A stretch of 64,000 nt of DNA from Selenomonadaceae bacterium. Lineage in GTDB: Bacteria; Bacillota; Negativicutes; Selenomonadales; Selenomonadaceae. Position numbers and translations under genes: made by a program. Where the stretch lies: positions 496,001 through 560,000 of the forward strand of contig JAUNIB010000001.1 in assembly GCA_030523645.1 (NCBI GenBank). Reading direction: 5' to 3'. Each line of letters starts with the position of its first letter. Within the stretch, counting starts at the first letter, position 1. Of this stretch, positions 20,276 through 29,862 are shown piece by piece. The notes under the pieces were generated by a model. It searched no databases. It had not been told where the DNA came from and was given only the letters and a program-made list of their open reading frames with translations.

Positions 20276-20289
20276 TAACGGTGAAATGT

Positions 20290-21387
20290 ATGAATAGATT
20301 CGTTCATGGCGGCAATATCTATGAAGCCTCCCCAGAAGGGAAAAAGTGGCTTGATTTCAGTGCCAATATTAATCCCCTTGGTTTGTGTGCTTCAGTGAAA
20401 AATATAATATCCGAATCTATAGAAGAAATCGTTCATTATCCTGACCCTTCCGGTCGGGAGCTGAAAGAGGCGATTTCTGTTCATTATGGAGTAAGTTCAT
20501 CGGAAATCGTGCTCGGCAATGGTGCTGCCGAGTTTTTTTATGTTCTGATGCATTCTGTAAAGCCTAAAAGAATTCTCATACCAGTTCCGTCGTTCAGCGA
20601 ATATGAACGAGCTTCAATCTCCACTGGGGCAGCCGTAGATTATTTTCAGATGCTTCCTGAGGATAATTTCCGCTTGAGCGAGGAAATGCTGATAAAGACA
20701 GCCAAGGAATATGATGTAGTATTCCTTGGAAACCCCAATAATCCCACTGGCTGTCTTTTGAAAAAAGAGTTTATCCTTAGATTGGCCGATAGTGCGCCAA
20801 AGACTATGATAATCGTAGATGAGTCCTTTCTGGATTTTCTGCTGTCGGATGATCCGTACTCAGTGCGAAAGATGGTAAGCCAGCAGAATAATCTTGTGGT
20901 GTTGGCATCCCTTACAAAGTTCTATGCTATACCTGGGCTGCGTTTAGGTTTTGGATTGATGAATGAAAATCTTGTCCATGAACTTGATATGCAAAAGGAT
21001 CCGTGGAATGTTAATCTGTTGGCTCATAAAGCAGGAATTGCTGCGCTGGCTGCATCAGAATATCAGGAGGCCACAAGAGCTTTCGTCGCCGAGGAAAAAG
21101 ATTATCTTTCAAATTCCTTGAAAGAGCTTAATATCGGAGTAAAGATATTTACCCCTACGGTAAATTTTATTCTCATGGACATAAGCGGTTGCAGACTGAA
21201 GGGACGCTACGGAGAATGCCTTGAAGCAGCGTCAGCAGCTGCGGCGTACAGAGAAAAAGGTGTTCTGGTGAGAAACTGTGACAACTATCCGATGCTTGGA
21301 AATACATATATCCGTATCGCAGTTCGCACAAGAGAAGAGAATAACAAATTCTTAGAGATTACAAAAGAAATCTTTGCAGGAAAGTGA
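20290..21387 (+). CDS. cobD: Threonine-phosphate decarboxylase
   Basis: PLP enzyme that makes (R)-1-amino-2-propanol O-2-phosphate, the corrin side-chain linker. It resembles class I/II aminotransferases: HGGNIYEAS at the N terminus, LGNPNNPTG, and the PLP lysine in SLTKFYAIPGLRLGF near residue 210. The ATG at 20290 has GGTGA 6 bases upstream; an in-frame GTG at 20281 is possible but has no ribosome binding site. A histidinol-phosphate aminotransferase is the main alternative, and the operon argues against it. Confidence 0.88.
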   Translation: MNRFVHGGNIYEASPEGKKWLDFSANINPLGLCASVKNIISESIEEIVHYPDPSGRELKEAISVHYGVSSSEIVLGNGAAEFFYVLMHSVKPKRILIPVPSFSEYERASISTGAAVDYFQMLPEDNFRLSEEMLIKTAKEYDVVFLGNPNNPTGCLLKKEFILRLADSAPKTMIIVDESFLDFLLSDDPYSVRKMVSQQNNLVVLASLTKFYAIPGLRLGFGLMNENLVHELDMQKDPWNVNLLAHKAGIAALAASEYQEATRAFVAEEKDYLSNSLKELNIGVKIFTPTVNFILMDISGCRLKGRYGECLEAASAAAAYREKGVLVRNCDNYPMLGNTYIRIAVRTREENNKFLEITKEIFAGK

Positions 21388-21393
21388 TACCCT

Positions 21394-22044
21394 ATGACAA
21401 GAGTTGTACTTATTCGCCACGGACAGACTGAGTGGAATAATGCCGGAAGGTATCAGGGACAGTCCAATACTGAATTGTCGGAAGCAGGCTGCAGGCAGGC
21501 AGAGATACTTGCTGACAATTTCCCGGTTGAAAAAGTAGATGCAATATATTCCAGCGACTTGAACAGAGCATTAGCCACCGCAGAGGCTGTTGCCAAAAAG
21601 TTTAATCTTGAGGTTATCCCGGAAATAGACTTCCGTGAGCTTGACTTTGGGGACTGGGAAGGCTTGACATATCCGGAAATTAATGAGAAATGGCCTGAAG
21701 AAGTGGCAAACTTTTTTGGTGCACCGGAAAAGCTTAAAATTCCGAATGGCGAAACCTTCCCACAAGTAGCGGAACGAGCCGTAAAGCGGCTGAAAGAAAT
21801 AATAGCCGATAATGAGGGTAAAACTGTTGTAGTGACAGCCCACGGTGCCGTGATAAGGTCTATGCTGGCAACTCTTATGCACATTCCCCTGCATTACCTT
21901 TGGTCGATCAGACAGGATAATACAGCGGTTAATGTATTGCGGTTTGATGGTGATTATGTTATGGTAGAAGCCATCAACAATACAGCTCATCTCGGTAAAT
22001 TCATTGCTGCCGGTGTTGTAAAAGGGCAAAGCCCAACAAAGTAA
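21394..22044 (+). CDS. cobC: Histidine phosphatase family protein, likely alpha-ribazole phosphatase
   Basis: Phosphoglycerate-mutase-like phosphatase, probably dephosphorylating alpha-ribazole 5'-phosphate or cobalamin 5'-phosphate. The phosphohistidine motif RHGQTEWN (8-15, His9) and the second catalytic His in [10 protein letters not shown] (about 149) are intact. Its place at the end of the cobalamin genes is the basis for the specific role; the family is broad, so the substrate is an inference. Confidence 0.8.
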   Translation: MTRVVLIRHGQTEWNNAGRYQGQSNTELSEAGCRQAEILADNFPVEKVDAIYSSDLNRALATAEAVAKKFNLEVIPEIDFRELDFGDWEGLTYPEINEKWPEEVANFFGAPEKLKIPNGETFPQVAERAVKRLKEIIADNEGKTVVVTAHGAVIRSMLATLMHIPLHYLWSIRQDNTAVNVLRFDGDYVMVEAINNTAHLGKFIAAGVVKGQSPTK

Positions 22045-22058
22045 AAAGGATGATGAAA

Positions 22059-22523
22059 ATGTCGAAAGTTCTTGTTCTCCACGGTCCTAATCTTAATCTT
22101 TTGGGTACCCGTGAACCGGAAATATACGGTAGTACAACCTTGGCTGACATTGCTGCCATGCTGAAGGAAAGAGCCGCTCAGGAGGCTGTTGAGCTTGACT
22201 CAATTCAGTCGAACTATGAAGGCAAGCTGGTTGATGAAATACAGCAGGCCAAGGCCAATGGCTATGATTATATCATTCTGAATGCCGCAGCCTTTACTCA
22301 TTACAGCATTGCAATCCGCGATGCTATTGCAGCCGTAGATGTTCCGGTAATTGAAGTCCATCTTTCAAACATCCATACAAGAGAGGAATTCCGTCATCAC
22401 TCTGTCATAAGCGCTGTTGTGCTCGGTCAGATTGCCGGATTCGGAGTTGACAGCTATATGGCAGCTCTCGAGGTAGTTCTTCGCCGTCTGCGGGCTGCCG
22501 GAAAGACAGGAAAATCCTTATGA
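22059..22523 (+). CDS. aroQ: Type II 3-dehydroquinate dehydratase
   Basis: Third step of the shikimate pathway. [17 protein letters not shown] and the catalytic [14 protein letters not shown] are clear. Three in-frame ATGs crowd the start (22050, 22053, 22059); 22059 has AAAAGGA at the best distance and gives the usual 154-residue protein starting [11 protein letters not shown]. It overlaps the following peptidase gene by 4 bases and sits 15 bases after cobC, so it may share cobalamin-operon transcripts. Confidence 0.93.
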   Translation: MSKVLVLHGPNLNLLGTREPEIYGSTTLADIAAMLKERAAQEAVELDSIQSNYEGKLVDEIQQAKANGYDYIILNAAAFTHYSIAIRDAIAAVDVPVIEVHLSNIHTREEFRHHSVISAVVLGQIAGFGVDSYMAALEVVLRRLRAAGKTGKSL

Positions 22524-23599
22524 TTTCCGACCGTATGAAGCATCTTCGGGATTTCCTTCTCGATCAGGGAATACCTGCCGTACTTATAAGCAAGGACGAA
22601 AATGTCCATTACTTCAGCGGCTTCCGGGGAGACAGTACAATGCTCCTTGTCACTGCAGATAAAGCCTTTATCGTAACGGACTTCCGCTATGTAGAGCAGG
22701 CTCAGCAGCAGGCTCCGCTGTACGAGCTGGTAGAGCAGAAGGAAGGACTTATAAAAAGATGCGCAGAGCTGGCAAAGAATATCGGCGCAGACTCTGTGAG
22801 CTTTGAAGGCAGCGTCCTATCTTTTGATGAATACAGCTCCTTAGCAAAAGAGCTTCAGCCGATTAAGGCAGAGAAATCTGTTTCATTGGACGGTCTGCGG
22901 GAAATCAAGGAAGCTGAGGAAATAGTCTGCATAGAGAAGGCCTGTGATATCGGTGACGAAGCCTTTGAAGATATAATAAAGTTTATCCGTCCCGGAATGT
23001 CGGAAAGAGAAGTAGCTGCAAGACTGGAAAATACTATGCGCTGTCTCGGTTCTGAGGAGGTTTCCTTTACCACTATAGTTGCTTCCGGAAAAAGAGGCAG
23101 TTTGCCGCATGGAATTGCAACAGATAAGTTGATTTCTGACGGAGAATTTGTTACAATGGATTATGGTGCTGTGTATAGAGGTTACCACTCCGATGTGACA
23201 AGGACGGTTTGTGTCGGCACAGCTGATGAGAAGCAGCGCGAGATTTACTCTGCGGTGCTGTCAGCGCAGGAGATTGGTGTTTCTCTGGTGAAACCCGGTG
23301 CGTCCGGAATAGAGGTGGACAGACAGGTTCGCTTGCTGCTGGACAAGGCCGGATATGCCAAGTATTTCGGGCACGGTCTCGGGCATAGTGTCGGGCTTGA
23401 AATCCATGAGGAGCCGCGGCTGTCGCCAAAGAGCAAGTGTGAAAGCCTTGGGACGGGCACCGTTATTACCGTTGAGCCGGGAGTGTATATTCCCGACTGG
23501 GGCGGAGTCAGGATTGAGGACACGGTTTTGGTTACTGAGACCGGGGCCAGGAGACTGACAAAGAGCAGTAAGAAACTTTTAGAAATAAAAGCTAATTAA
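22520..23599 (+). CDS. pepQ: Xaa-Pro aminopeptidase-type metallopeptidase (M24)
   Basis: Cytoplasmic M24 peptidase that cleaves X-Pro bonds. The creatinase-like N domain ([15 protein letters not shown]) is followed by the pita-bread domain with metal ligands in [31 protein letters not shown] and [13 protein letters not shown]. At 359 residues it is normal. The aroQ-peptidase-efp order is common in Bacillota. Whether it acts as a dipeptidase (PepQ) or an aminopeptidase (PepP) is not decidable here. Confidence 0.9.
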   Translation: MISDRMKHLRDFLLDQGIPAVLISKDENVHYFSGFRGDSTMLLVTADKAFIVTDFRYVEQAQQQAPLYELVEQKEGLIKRCAELAKNIGADSVSFEGSVLSFDEYSSLAKELQPIKAEKSVSLDGLREIKEAEEIVCIEKACDIGDEAFEDIIKFIRPGMSEREVAARLENTMRCLGSEEVSFTTIVASGKRGSLPHGIATDKLISDGEFVTMDYGAVYRGYHSDVTRTVCVGTADEKQREIYSAVLSAQEIGVSLVKPGASGIEVDRQVRLLLDKAGYAKYFGHGLGHSVGLEIHEEPRLSPKSKCESLGTGTVITVEPGVYIPDWGGVRIEDTVLVTETGARRLTKSSKKLLEIKAN

Positions 23600-23626
23600 A
23601 AGATTTTTAACAGGGGAGAGTTTCAA

Positions 23627-24184
23627 ATGATTTCAAGTACAGATTTCCGCACTGGCCTTACCATCGAGATTGACAACGCCGTATGGCAGATTGTTGAGTT
23701 CCAGCATGTAAAGCCGGGTAAGGGTGCCGCATTCGTTCGTACCAAGATGAAGAATGTTGTTACCGGTGCCGTTATTGAGCGTACCTTCAACCCGAACGAA
23801 AAGATGCCGCCGGCTCATCTCGAGACCCGCAAGATGCAGTATCTCTATGAGTCCGATGGAATGTACACCTTCATGGATCAGGAGACCTTTGAGCAGGAAG
23901 AAATCAGCAAGGAGCAGCTTGGCGATGCTCTCAACTACCTGTTGGAAGAGATGGAAGTAGCAGTTCAGTCCTTCAAGGGCAAGATTATCGGCATCAGCCT
24001 CCCGAACTCCGTTGTTCTCGAGGTAACCGAGTGTGAGCCCAGCGTAAAGGGCAATACCGCTACCGGTGCTACCAAGATGGCTACTGTACAGACCGGCTAC
24101 GAAGTCCGTGTTCCTCTCTTTGTAAACGAGGGTGACAAGCTCCGTATTGATACCCGTACCGGTGCTTACATCGAGCGTGCATAA
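23627..24184 (+). CDS. efp: Translation elongation factor P
   Basis: Relieves ribosome stalling at polyproline stretches. The exposed loop HVKPGKGAAFVRTK carries the candidate modification residue Lys32. At 185 residues all three EF-P domains are present, including the C-terminal VRVPLFVNEGDKLRIDTRTG. GGGGAG upstream marks the start. No EF-P-modifying enzyme is recognisable next to it. Last plus-strand gene before a bidirectional terminator. Confidence 0.96.
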   Translation: MISSTDFRTGLTIEIDNAVWQIVEFQHVKPGKGAAFVRTKMKNVVTGAVIERTFNPNEKMPPAHLETRKMQYLYESDGMYTFMDQETFEQEEISKEQLGDALNYLLEEMEVAVQSFKGKIIGISLPNSVVLEVTECEPSVKGNTATGATKMATVQTGYEVRVPLFVNEGDKLRIDTRTGAYIERA

Positions 24185-24198
24185 TTGAAACAAAAATT

Positions 24199-24226
24199 GA
24201 GGCTGTCGCAAGACAGCCTCTTTTTT
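24199..24226. terminator. Bidirectional terminator between efp and rqcH
   Basis: A perfect 9-bp stem, GAGGCTGTC with GACAGCCTC, has a GCAA loop and six T after it on the plus strand; an A run on the other side supplies a T run for minus-strand transcripts. It lies between convergent genes and so can stop both. Confidence 0.92.
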
Positions 24227-25964
24227 AATCTGATACTGCTATTGTTTTTTGGTTGGTGAAGATGACGAATCCTGGCTTGGCTCCGGAGGGTTTCTTAACA
24301 TATCTGGCTCGGGTATAGTCAACCGGTACATTTGTGGAGCCCTTTGCCTGACTGTACTGTACAGCAAGACGGGCGGCATACAGCAGAGTGGCTTCCGACA
24401 GCAAGTCCGGAGTAAGGCCTGCCTCTGTAAGACGGATGATAACATGGGAGCCAGGGATATCCTTTGTGTGAAGCCAGATATCATCCTTTTGGGCGATTTT
24501 GAAGGTGAGACGGTCATTCTGACTGTTATTTTTTCCCACCAGTATTTTAACTCCATCGGGAGAAGTAAAGGAAAATGGTTCTGAGGCTTTTTGGGAGAAG
24601 GGCCTCTTTTTTATTTTTTCCTTCAGCAGTCCGGCAGAGATAAGTTCATTGCGGATGTCCTCAATCTCAATAGGCAGGGCAGATGCCTCCAGTGAATTTT
24701 CCAACCCGAGCATATATGAGAGATTTTCTTCGGCGAGAGCAATCTGTTCTCGCATCAGCTCCCTGCCTCTTTTGAGTTTGGCATACTTTTTATAAAGGCT
24801 TTGGATATTATCGCCGATAGTGAGCTTCTTGTCCAATGGGATGGTTATTTCTCTGCTGCCGTATATATCGTTTACGGTTACTTCATCATCGGCGTGGTCT
24901 TTCAGACTGTAGCGATATGTCTGAAGATTGTCAGCATTAATGCGGTAGACCTCAGCATTATCTGCCTGAGTGAGTTCTTCCTTCAGGGCCGCAATCTTAT
25001 TCTGCAGTCTGGCAGCCTCCCCCCGTACAATCTTCTGAAATCTGTCCTTGTCCGGCGGGACATAGCTGCCAATTATTTCTCCGGCTTTTTCGGCCAAGGC
25101 ACTCAGACTGTCAAAGAAAAGCGGCGGGGTCGGAGCTTCTTTCCCGGTGAAATAGTGCAGCGGAAATGCAGACTGGGCGATGAGCTTTCCACTTGCATCT
25201 AAAATAATGCACGGGCGCACATTATCAGCAGATACAGCTTTCACAGTCTCGGCAAATGAGTCAGACAAAGCACGGAAATCCATATCTTCTAAATCTTCTA
25301 CCGACATAGTGGCAGCAAGGCCGGCCGAGTAGGCAATCTCTCTGGCAGTTACAGGGCCGAAGCCTTGACAGGCAGCAATGAGAGCCTTATCCAAACGACT
25401 GCCTGGAGCTGATTTGACCTGCTGGATTATTTCATCTGCAGGAGTGGTAAGAGGGTCAAGGCGCTCGCCATCCGGAGGCAGAAGATAGCTGTCTCCTGGA
25501 AGAACTGTCCTTACGCGGCTTGAGTTTTGGCCTACCTTTCTGAGGGAGTCAGTGATGATACCATCTGTGACCAATATGAGATTGGAATACTTACCCATCA
25601 GCTCGCAGACTAAAGATTTAGTAATGATTTTACTGCCAGCCCCCAGGAAATCTATATCGATAATGATGATACGATCAAGACCGTGCTGGCGAATGGAGGC
25701 AATACGTCCAGATTCTATCTGCTTGCGAAGTACCATACAGAACACCGGCGGCTCCGATGGACTGTCAAAGGGAGTTTCGCGGCAGTATACAATGGGGTTC
25801 TGAGGAGAAATGGAAATGCAGAGACAATAGGAGCTTCCGGGCTGACGAACCAGAAGCTGCACCGTCTGTTTATTCGGTTGGGTTATTTTATCTATTCGCC
25901 CGCCGGCCAGCCGGCTATCCAGCTCCATGGCCAAAGGCCGCATAGAGAAACCATCAAGACTCAT
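24225..25964 (-). CDS. rqcH: Ribosome quality control protein RqcH (NFACT family)
   Basis: Binds obstructed 50S subunits and directs alanine tailing of stalled nascent chains. The N-terminal NFACT domain begins MSLDGFSMRPLAMEL, a coiled coil follows at about 290-420, and the C-terminal NFACT-R domain has DDIWLHTKDIPGSHVII near residue 490. At 579 residues it is the usual bacterial length. It is often annotated as fibronectin-binding protein. AGAGGT lies 5 bases before the start. It is transcribed divergently from the gph-like gene. Confidence 0.92.
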   Translation of the reverse strand: MSLDGFSMRPLAMELDSRLAGGRIDKITQPNKQTVQLLVRQPGSSYCLCISISPQNPIVYCRETPFDSPSEPPVFCMVLRKQIESGRIASIRQHGLDRIIIIDIDFLGAGSKIITKSLVCELMGKYSNLILVTDGIITDSLRKVGQNSSRVRTVLPGDSYLLPPDGERLDPLTTPADEIIQQVKSAPGSRLDKALIAACQGFGPVTAREIAYSAGLAATMSVEDLEDMDFRALSDSFAETVKAVSADNVRPCIILDASGKLIAQSAFPLHYFTGKEAPTPPLFFDSLSALAEKAGEIIGSYVPPDKDRFQKIVRGEAARLQNKIAALKEELTQADNAEVYRINADNLQTYRYSLKDHADDEVTVNDIYGSREITIPLDKKLTIGDNIQSLYKKYAKLKRGRELMREQIALAEENLSYMLGLENSLEASALPIEIEDIRNELISAGLLKEKIKKRPFSQKASEPFSFTSPDGVKILVGKNNSQNDRLTFKIAQKDDIWLHTKDIPGSHVIIRLTEAGLTPDLLSEATLLYAARLAVQYSQAKGSTNVPVDYTRARYVKKPSGAKPGFVIFTNQKTIAVSD

Positions 25965-26152
25965 TTTTTACCTCTTATAGACAAGACAGCCCCACAGCAT
26001 GAGGCGTATCAATAATTCAAAAAATACAATCATAGGTTATAACACCAAGGGCAAAAAATCAACAAAGAACTGTATCACTTAAAGGAATTTCTTAATTTTT
26101 GACGAATGTAAAATATGGAAGATTGTGTCCAATAACAATTGAGGTAAATAAT

Positions 26153-26803
26153 ATGATAAATCGCCATAAATTGATAGTTTTTGACCTGGATGGAACTCTT
26201 ATAAATTCACTGCCGGACATCTCCGCGGCGGCCAATAAAATGCTGGCTGTATACGGAAGACCAGCCCATAGTGTTGAAGAATATAAATATTTTGTCGGCA
26301 ATGGCTCGAAGAAACTTGTCGAGCGTATACTGCCTGATTTTTCCCCTGAACAGCAGGACGAAGCATTGGATATATACAAAGATATTTATCAGAATAATCT
26401 TGTGGTAAATACAGCTTCATATCCCGGGATTTCTGATCTGCTGAAAGCCTTAAAGGCTGAGGGGATAAAAATCGCTGTATGCACCAACAAACATTTTTCT
26501 GCAGTACATGAGATATTGGGTAAGGTGTTCCCGGATATCGAGTTCGATGCTGTAGCCGGTGAACGAGCAGGTATACCGAAGAAGCCGGATCCTGCCAATG
26601 TCAAAAATATAATGAGTGAATTGGGATTAGATAAGGCTCATACGGTCTATGTTGGGGACAGTGATGTGGATATGGAAACCGGCTGTCGGGCCGGAGTCAT
26701 GACGATAGGTGTTCTGTGGGGCTACCGTCCGTTGGAAAATATGATACAAAACGGCGGTAGAATCTTTATAAGCAACCCGATGTCCTTGCTGGAAATCGTG
26801 TAG
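26153..26803 (+). CDS. HAD-family hydrolase, phosphoglycolate phosphatase-like
   Basis: Cytoplasmic phosphatase of the HAD superfamily. Motif I is VFDLDGTLINS with nucleophile Asp11 and Asp13; motif II lies in VCTNKH, and motif III/IV in KKPDP and VGDSDVDMETG. The start at 26153 is chosen because GAGGT lies 7 bases upstream and the protein then begins MINRHKLIVFDLDG; an upstream ATG at 26099 would add a non-conserved tail. The 216 residues resemble Gph, but HAD substrates cannot be assigned from sequence. Confidence 0.85.
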   Translation: MINRHKLIVFDLDGTLINSLPDISAAANKMLAVYGRPAHSVEEYKYFVGNGSKKLVERILPDFSPEQQDEALDIYKDIYQNNLVVNTASYPGISDLLKALKAEGIKIAVCTNKHFSAVHEILGKVFPDIEFDAVAGERAGIPKKPDPANVKNIMSELGLDKAHTVYVGDSDVDMETGCRAGVMTIGVLWGYRPLENMIQNGGRIFISNPMSLLEIV

Positions 26804-26873
26804 TTACCATACCGATGGAATTTAAAATAATTTTTATAAACAGATACTAATCAGACCGAAAGGCGGAGAAAAA

Positions 26874-28241
26874 ATGAAACCCGAGATACCAGTTAAAATG
26901 GGTGAAAAATATAGACTTCAAATTGACAGGCTTACTGATAGTGCTGAGGGAGTGGCCAGAGTAGACGGCTTTACAGTATTTGTTCCCAAGGCTCTTCCCG
27001 GCGAAACAGTAACCGGAAAAATTGACCTTGTGAAAAAGAATTATGCCCGGGCAAAGCTGGTAGATATTGAAAAAGAAAGCCCTGACCGGATAAAGCCCCG
27101 CTGTGAGCTGTATGACACATGCGGAGGCTGCCAGCTTCAGCAGCTTTCCTATGATGCCCAATGTAAGATGAAAAAGGCACAGGTAGAGGATGCCCTTCGT
27201 CATATTGGCGGTTTGGATGACATAAGGGTCGAGGACACCCTGGGTGCGGCTGAACCGTGGTATTATCGCAATAAGATGCAATTCCCGGTAGGCAAAGCCA
27301 AAGGGTCGATAAAGATAGGCTGCTATGAGCAGGGAACTCACAACATCATCGATACACCACATTGCTATATCCAGAACGACGGCAATAATATCATTGCTGC
27401 AGCAATGCGCGAAGCAATAAAGCGATTCAATATTTCCGTATACGATGAAAACAGTCATACCGGCTGCCTGCGTCACGTAATGGGCCGTATCGGTAAAAAC
27501 GATGAAGCAATGATTGTCCTCGTTACGGCTACAAAGCGACTGGAGAATGATAAAGCCCTGGTCAAATTCCTCAGGGACAAAATACCAAAGCTCGTCAGCG
27601 TCCATCACAATATCCAGACATATCACAACAATGTTATATTGGGCAGAGAAACAAAGCTGCTTTGGGGAAAAGCCACTATAGATGACCACATCGGCAGCTA
27701 TGTGTATCACATCTCACCTCGCTCCTTCTTTCAGGTCAATACTGCTCAGGCAACGGTACTTTATGAAAAAGTCCGTGAGTTTGCCGGACTGACCGGCAAG
27801 GAGACGGTCATTGATGCTTATTGCGGTACAGGAACTATAAGCCTCTTCCTTGCAAAGAAGGCAAAGAAGGTATACGGCATAGAAATAGTCTCTCCGGCAA
27901 TTGCTGATGCCAAGAAGAATGCAAGGGACAACAACATTCGTAATGCGGAATTCATCGTCGGTGATGCTACTGTCCTCATGCCGAAGCTGTACAGAGAGGG
28001 AATAGAGCCGCAGGTCATCGTCATAGACCCGCCGAGAGCCGGAGCCACGCCGGAAGTACTTGATACTATGGCGAAGCTCAATCCGGACAGGATAGTCTAT
28101 GTCTCTTGTAACCCGGCAACTCTGGCCAGAGACCTTGCAATCCTTGTACCAAAAGGATACAAGGTGGAAAAAGTTCAGCCGGTTGATATGTTCCCAATGA
28201 CTCAGCATGTCGAGACTGTGGTTTTAATTAACAGAATATAA
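26874..28241 (+). CDS. rlmD: 23S rRNA (uracil-5-)-methyltransferase, RlmD/RlmCD family
   Basis: SAM-dependent RNA m5U methyltransferase. An N-terminal TRAM-like domain is followed by the Fe-S motif CELYDTCGGCQ (Cys77, Cys83, Cys86), the SAM motif DAYCGTGTISLF, IDPPRAG, and the catalytic Cys in YVSCNPATLARD near residue 410. At 455 residues it fits this family; whether it methylates one 23S position or two cannot be told. AGGCGGAG precedes the start. Confidence 0.92.
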   Translation: MKPEIPVKMGEKYRLQIDRLTDSAEGVARVDGFTVFVPKALPGETVTGKIDLVKKNYARAKLVDIEKESPDRIKPRCELYDTCGGCQLQQLSYDAQCKMKKAQVEDALRHIGGLDDIRVEDTLGAAEPWYYRNKMQFPVGKAKGSIKIGCYEQGTHNIIDTPHCYIQNDGNNIIAAAMREAIKRFNISVYDENSHTGCLRHVMGRIGKNDEAMIVLVTATKRLENDKALVKFLRDKIPKLVSVHHNIQTYHNNVILGRETKLLWGKATIDDHIGSYVYHISPRSFFQVNTAQATVLYEKVREFAGLTGKETVIDAYCGTGTISLFLAKKAKKVYGIEIVSPAIADAKKNARDNNIRNAEFIVGDATVLMPKLYREGIEPQVIVIDPPRAGATPEVLDTMAKLNPDRIVYVSCNPATLARDLAILVPKGYKVEKVQPVDMFPMTQHVETVVLINRI

Positions 28242-28395
28242 AATCAGCCGAGAGCCTTTGTATCTTTGAAGGCTAATAATAAGCGGATAATTGTTTAGGC
28301 ATGCAGGCCTCTTATTAATGCAAAAATTCAGTAAAGCTGACAAATAAACAGCTGCGGATACTCCATAGCTGTTGACACAGATGGGTGACTATTAT

Positions 28396-29025
28396 ATGAC
28401 ACAAAAGTTTTTGCCCAAGAGAATATTCATGTTCATTGCAGGTATTTTCCTGATGACTTTTGGGATTGCTTTGTCCTGTAAAGCTGGTCTGGGGACAACC
28501 CCTATTTCCAGTGTACCCTTTGTTCTGAGTATGTTTACAGGCTATACTATAGGTGAACTCACTGTGGCCATGAATCTTCTTTTTATAGTTCCGCAGCCTT
28601 TTCTTGTAAGGGATTTACCAAAGAAAGTAATAATTGGGCAGGCGTCTACCCTCATAATATTTGGGCCGTCCGTAGATTTATGGATGTATCTTCTTCGCTG
28701 GTTAAATCCAACGCATATTGGGGAAATGTGGGGTGCCTGTATCCTTAGCTCATTTATTCTTGCCTTCGGAGTGTTCCTGTGTATAAAGGCCAAGATATTT
28801 ACTGCCCCGGGAGAGGGACTTGTTTTGGCAGTTGAAAAGGTTCTGAATTTCAAATTTGCACTTCTAAAGAATTGTTTTGACATTGGTCTTGTTTCAATAA
28901 GTGTTATAATTTCCTATGCGGTATTCGGTGAGCTGCACGGCGTTGGGGCGGGGACTGTCGCATCAGCAATTCTTGTAGGAAGAATCATTCGTACATACGA
29001 GAAAAGAATTAAGATTGCATGCTGA
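28396..29025 (+). CDS. YczE/YyaS-type integral membrane protein
   Basis: Small polytopic membrane protein with about five hydrophobic segments. The N-terminal GIALSCKAGLGTTPISSVPFVLS and later FTAPGEGLVLA are typical of the YczE/YitT-like membrane family of unknown function. ATG 28396 is favoured because GGTGA lies upstream; in-frame TTG 28372 and ATG 28381 would add a tail whose first bases form a TTGACA-like promoter element. It precedes another small membrane protein. Confidence 0.75.
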   Translation: MTQKFLPKRIFMFIAGIFLMTFGIALSCKAGLGTTPISSVPFVLSMFTGYTIGELTVAMNLLFIVPQPFLVRDLPKKVIIGQASTLIIFGPSVDLWMYLLRWLNPTHIGEMWGACILSSFILAFGVFLCIKAKIFTAPGEGLVLAVEKVLNFKFALLKNCFDIGLVSISVIISYAVFGELHGVGAGTVASAILVGRIIRTYEKRIKIAC

Positions 29026-29040
29026 GACTGGAGGAGGACA

Positions 29041-29253
29041 ATGGGAGATATAGGTAAGACTATGATATATTTAGGCCTAGTACTGCTTGTAATAGGCTGT
29101 GTAATCCATTTTGGCGGCAGGTTTATTCCATTTGGCAGATTACCGGGAGATATCAATATAGTCGGTGAGAACGGCTCTTTTCATTTTCCGGTCGTAACTT
29201 GTATTCTTATCAGTATTGTTCTCAGTGTTATTGCTAATATTTTCTCAAGATGA
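29041..29253 (+). CDS. DUF2905 family small membrane protein
   Basis: A 70-residue protein with two membrane segments (about 8-22 and 50-66) separated by the conserved PFGRLPGDINIVGENGSFHFP stretch that defines the DUF2905 family. Its function is unknown. GGAGGA lies before the ATG, 15 bases after the preceding membrane protein, so the two are probably co-transcribed. Confidence 0.88.
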   Translation: MGDIGKTMIYLGLVLLVIGCVIHFGGRFIPFGRLPGDINIVGENGSFHFPVVTCILISIVLSVIANIFSR

Positions 29254-29300
29254 TTACTGTAAGATGAATGCTTGCGCTAAAGCTAATAGTAAAAATAAAC

Positions 29301-29376
29301 GAGCCGTCTGATATGGTACACGCAGTTTCCCGAGTGTCGGGATATTGACGCAGTAACATTCAGACGGCTCATTTTT
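29301..29376. terminator. Large bidirectional terminator-like structure with nested hairpin
   Basis: GAGCCGTCTG (29301-29310) pairs perfectly with CAGACGGCTC (29361-29370), followed by ATTTTTAC; T-rich sequence also lies on the other side for the minus strand. The 50-base loop holds an internal hairpin CCCGA/TCGGG and a direct repeat CGCAG. It sits between convergent genes. The loop is larger than needed for a simple terminator. Confidence 0.75.
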
Positions 29377-29388
29377 ACATTGCATAAT

Positions 29389-29862
29389 TCAATCGATTTG
29401 TGCTTGAGAGCTCTTGATTTTTGTCAGCAGAGACTCACAGCCCCACAGAACATCATCATAGGTAACGCCGAAATCGCCTGTGTACCAGGGATCGGCTACA
29501 CCCTTATCCTTTCCGGCAAAAGACAAGAGCAGATTTACCTTTTTATCGGGATCGCCGCCGGTCATATTTCGTAAATGGTGAAGGTTCTCAAAGTCCATTG
29601 CCACAATATAGTCCCATTTATCATATTCCATACCGGTAAACTGTCTGGCTTTCCGATGCTCGAAAGGAATATTCCTCATGCGCAGCTCGTTCTGTGTTCC
29701 CGGGTGAATATCCGCACCTATTTCCTCACGGGTTGTGGCGGCACTCTCTATCAGGAAGTCTTCGGCTATACCGGCTTTGCACACTAAATCCTTCATTACA
29801 AATTCGGCCATAGGTGATCTGCAAATATTGCCGTGGCATACAAATAATATCTTAATAACTAT
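29389..29862 (-). CDS. Low-molecular-weight protein tyrosine phosphatase with a non-canonical (ATA) start
   Basis: Cytoplasmic phosphatase of the arsenate-reductase-like LMW-PTP family. The P-loop CHGNICRSP (Cys9, Arg15) and general-acid motif ADPWYTGDF are intact, and 157 residues is normal. GAGGAGG at 29869-29875 points to codon 29860-29862 with ideal spacing, and the family N terminus would read M-V-I-K-I-L-F, but that codon is ATA. A GTG at 29929-29931 is in frame but lacks a ribosome binding site; the open frame continues to 30045 with unrelated sequence. Confidence 0.8.
   Translation of the reverse strand: MVIKILFVCHGNICRSPMAEFVMKDLVCKAGIAEDFLIESAATTREEIGADIHPGTQNELRMRNIPFEHRKARQFTGMEYDKWDYIVAMDFENLHHLRNMTGGDPDKKVNLLLSFAGKDKGVADPWYTGDFGVTYDDVLWGCESLLTKIKSSQAQID

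Noticed and set aside
20281..20289. GTG at 20281 as the cobD start
   Set aside because: No ribosome binding site; the ATG at 20290 has GGTGA at good distance.
26847..27710. A 287-codon minus-strand open frame opposite rlmD
   Set aside because: It has no family resemblance; rlmD carries all the expected motifs on the other strand.
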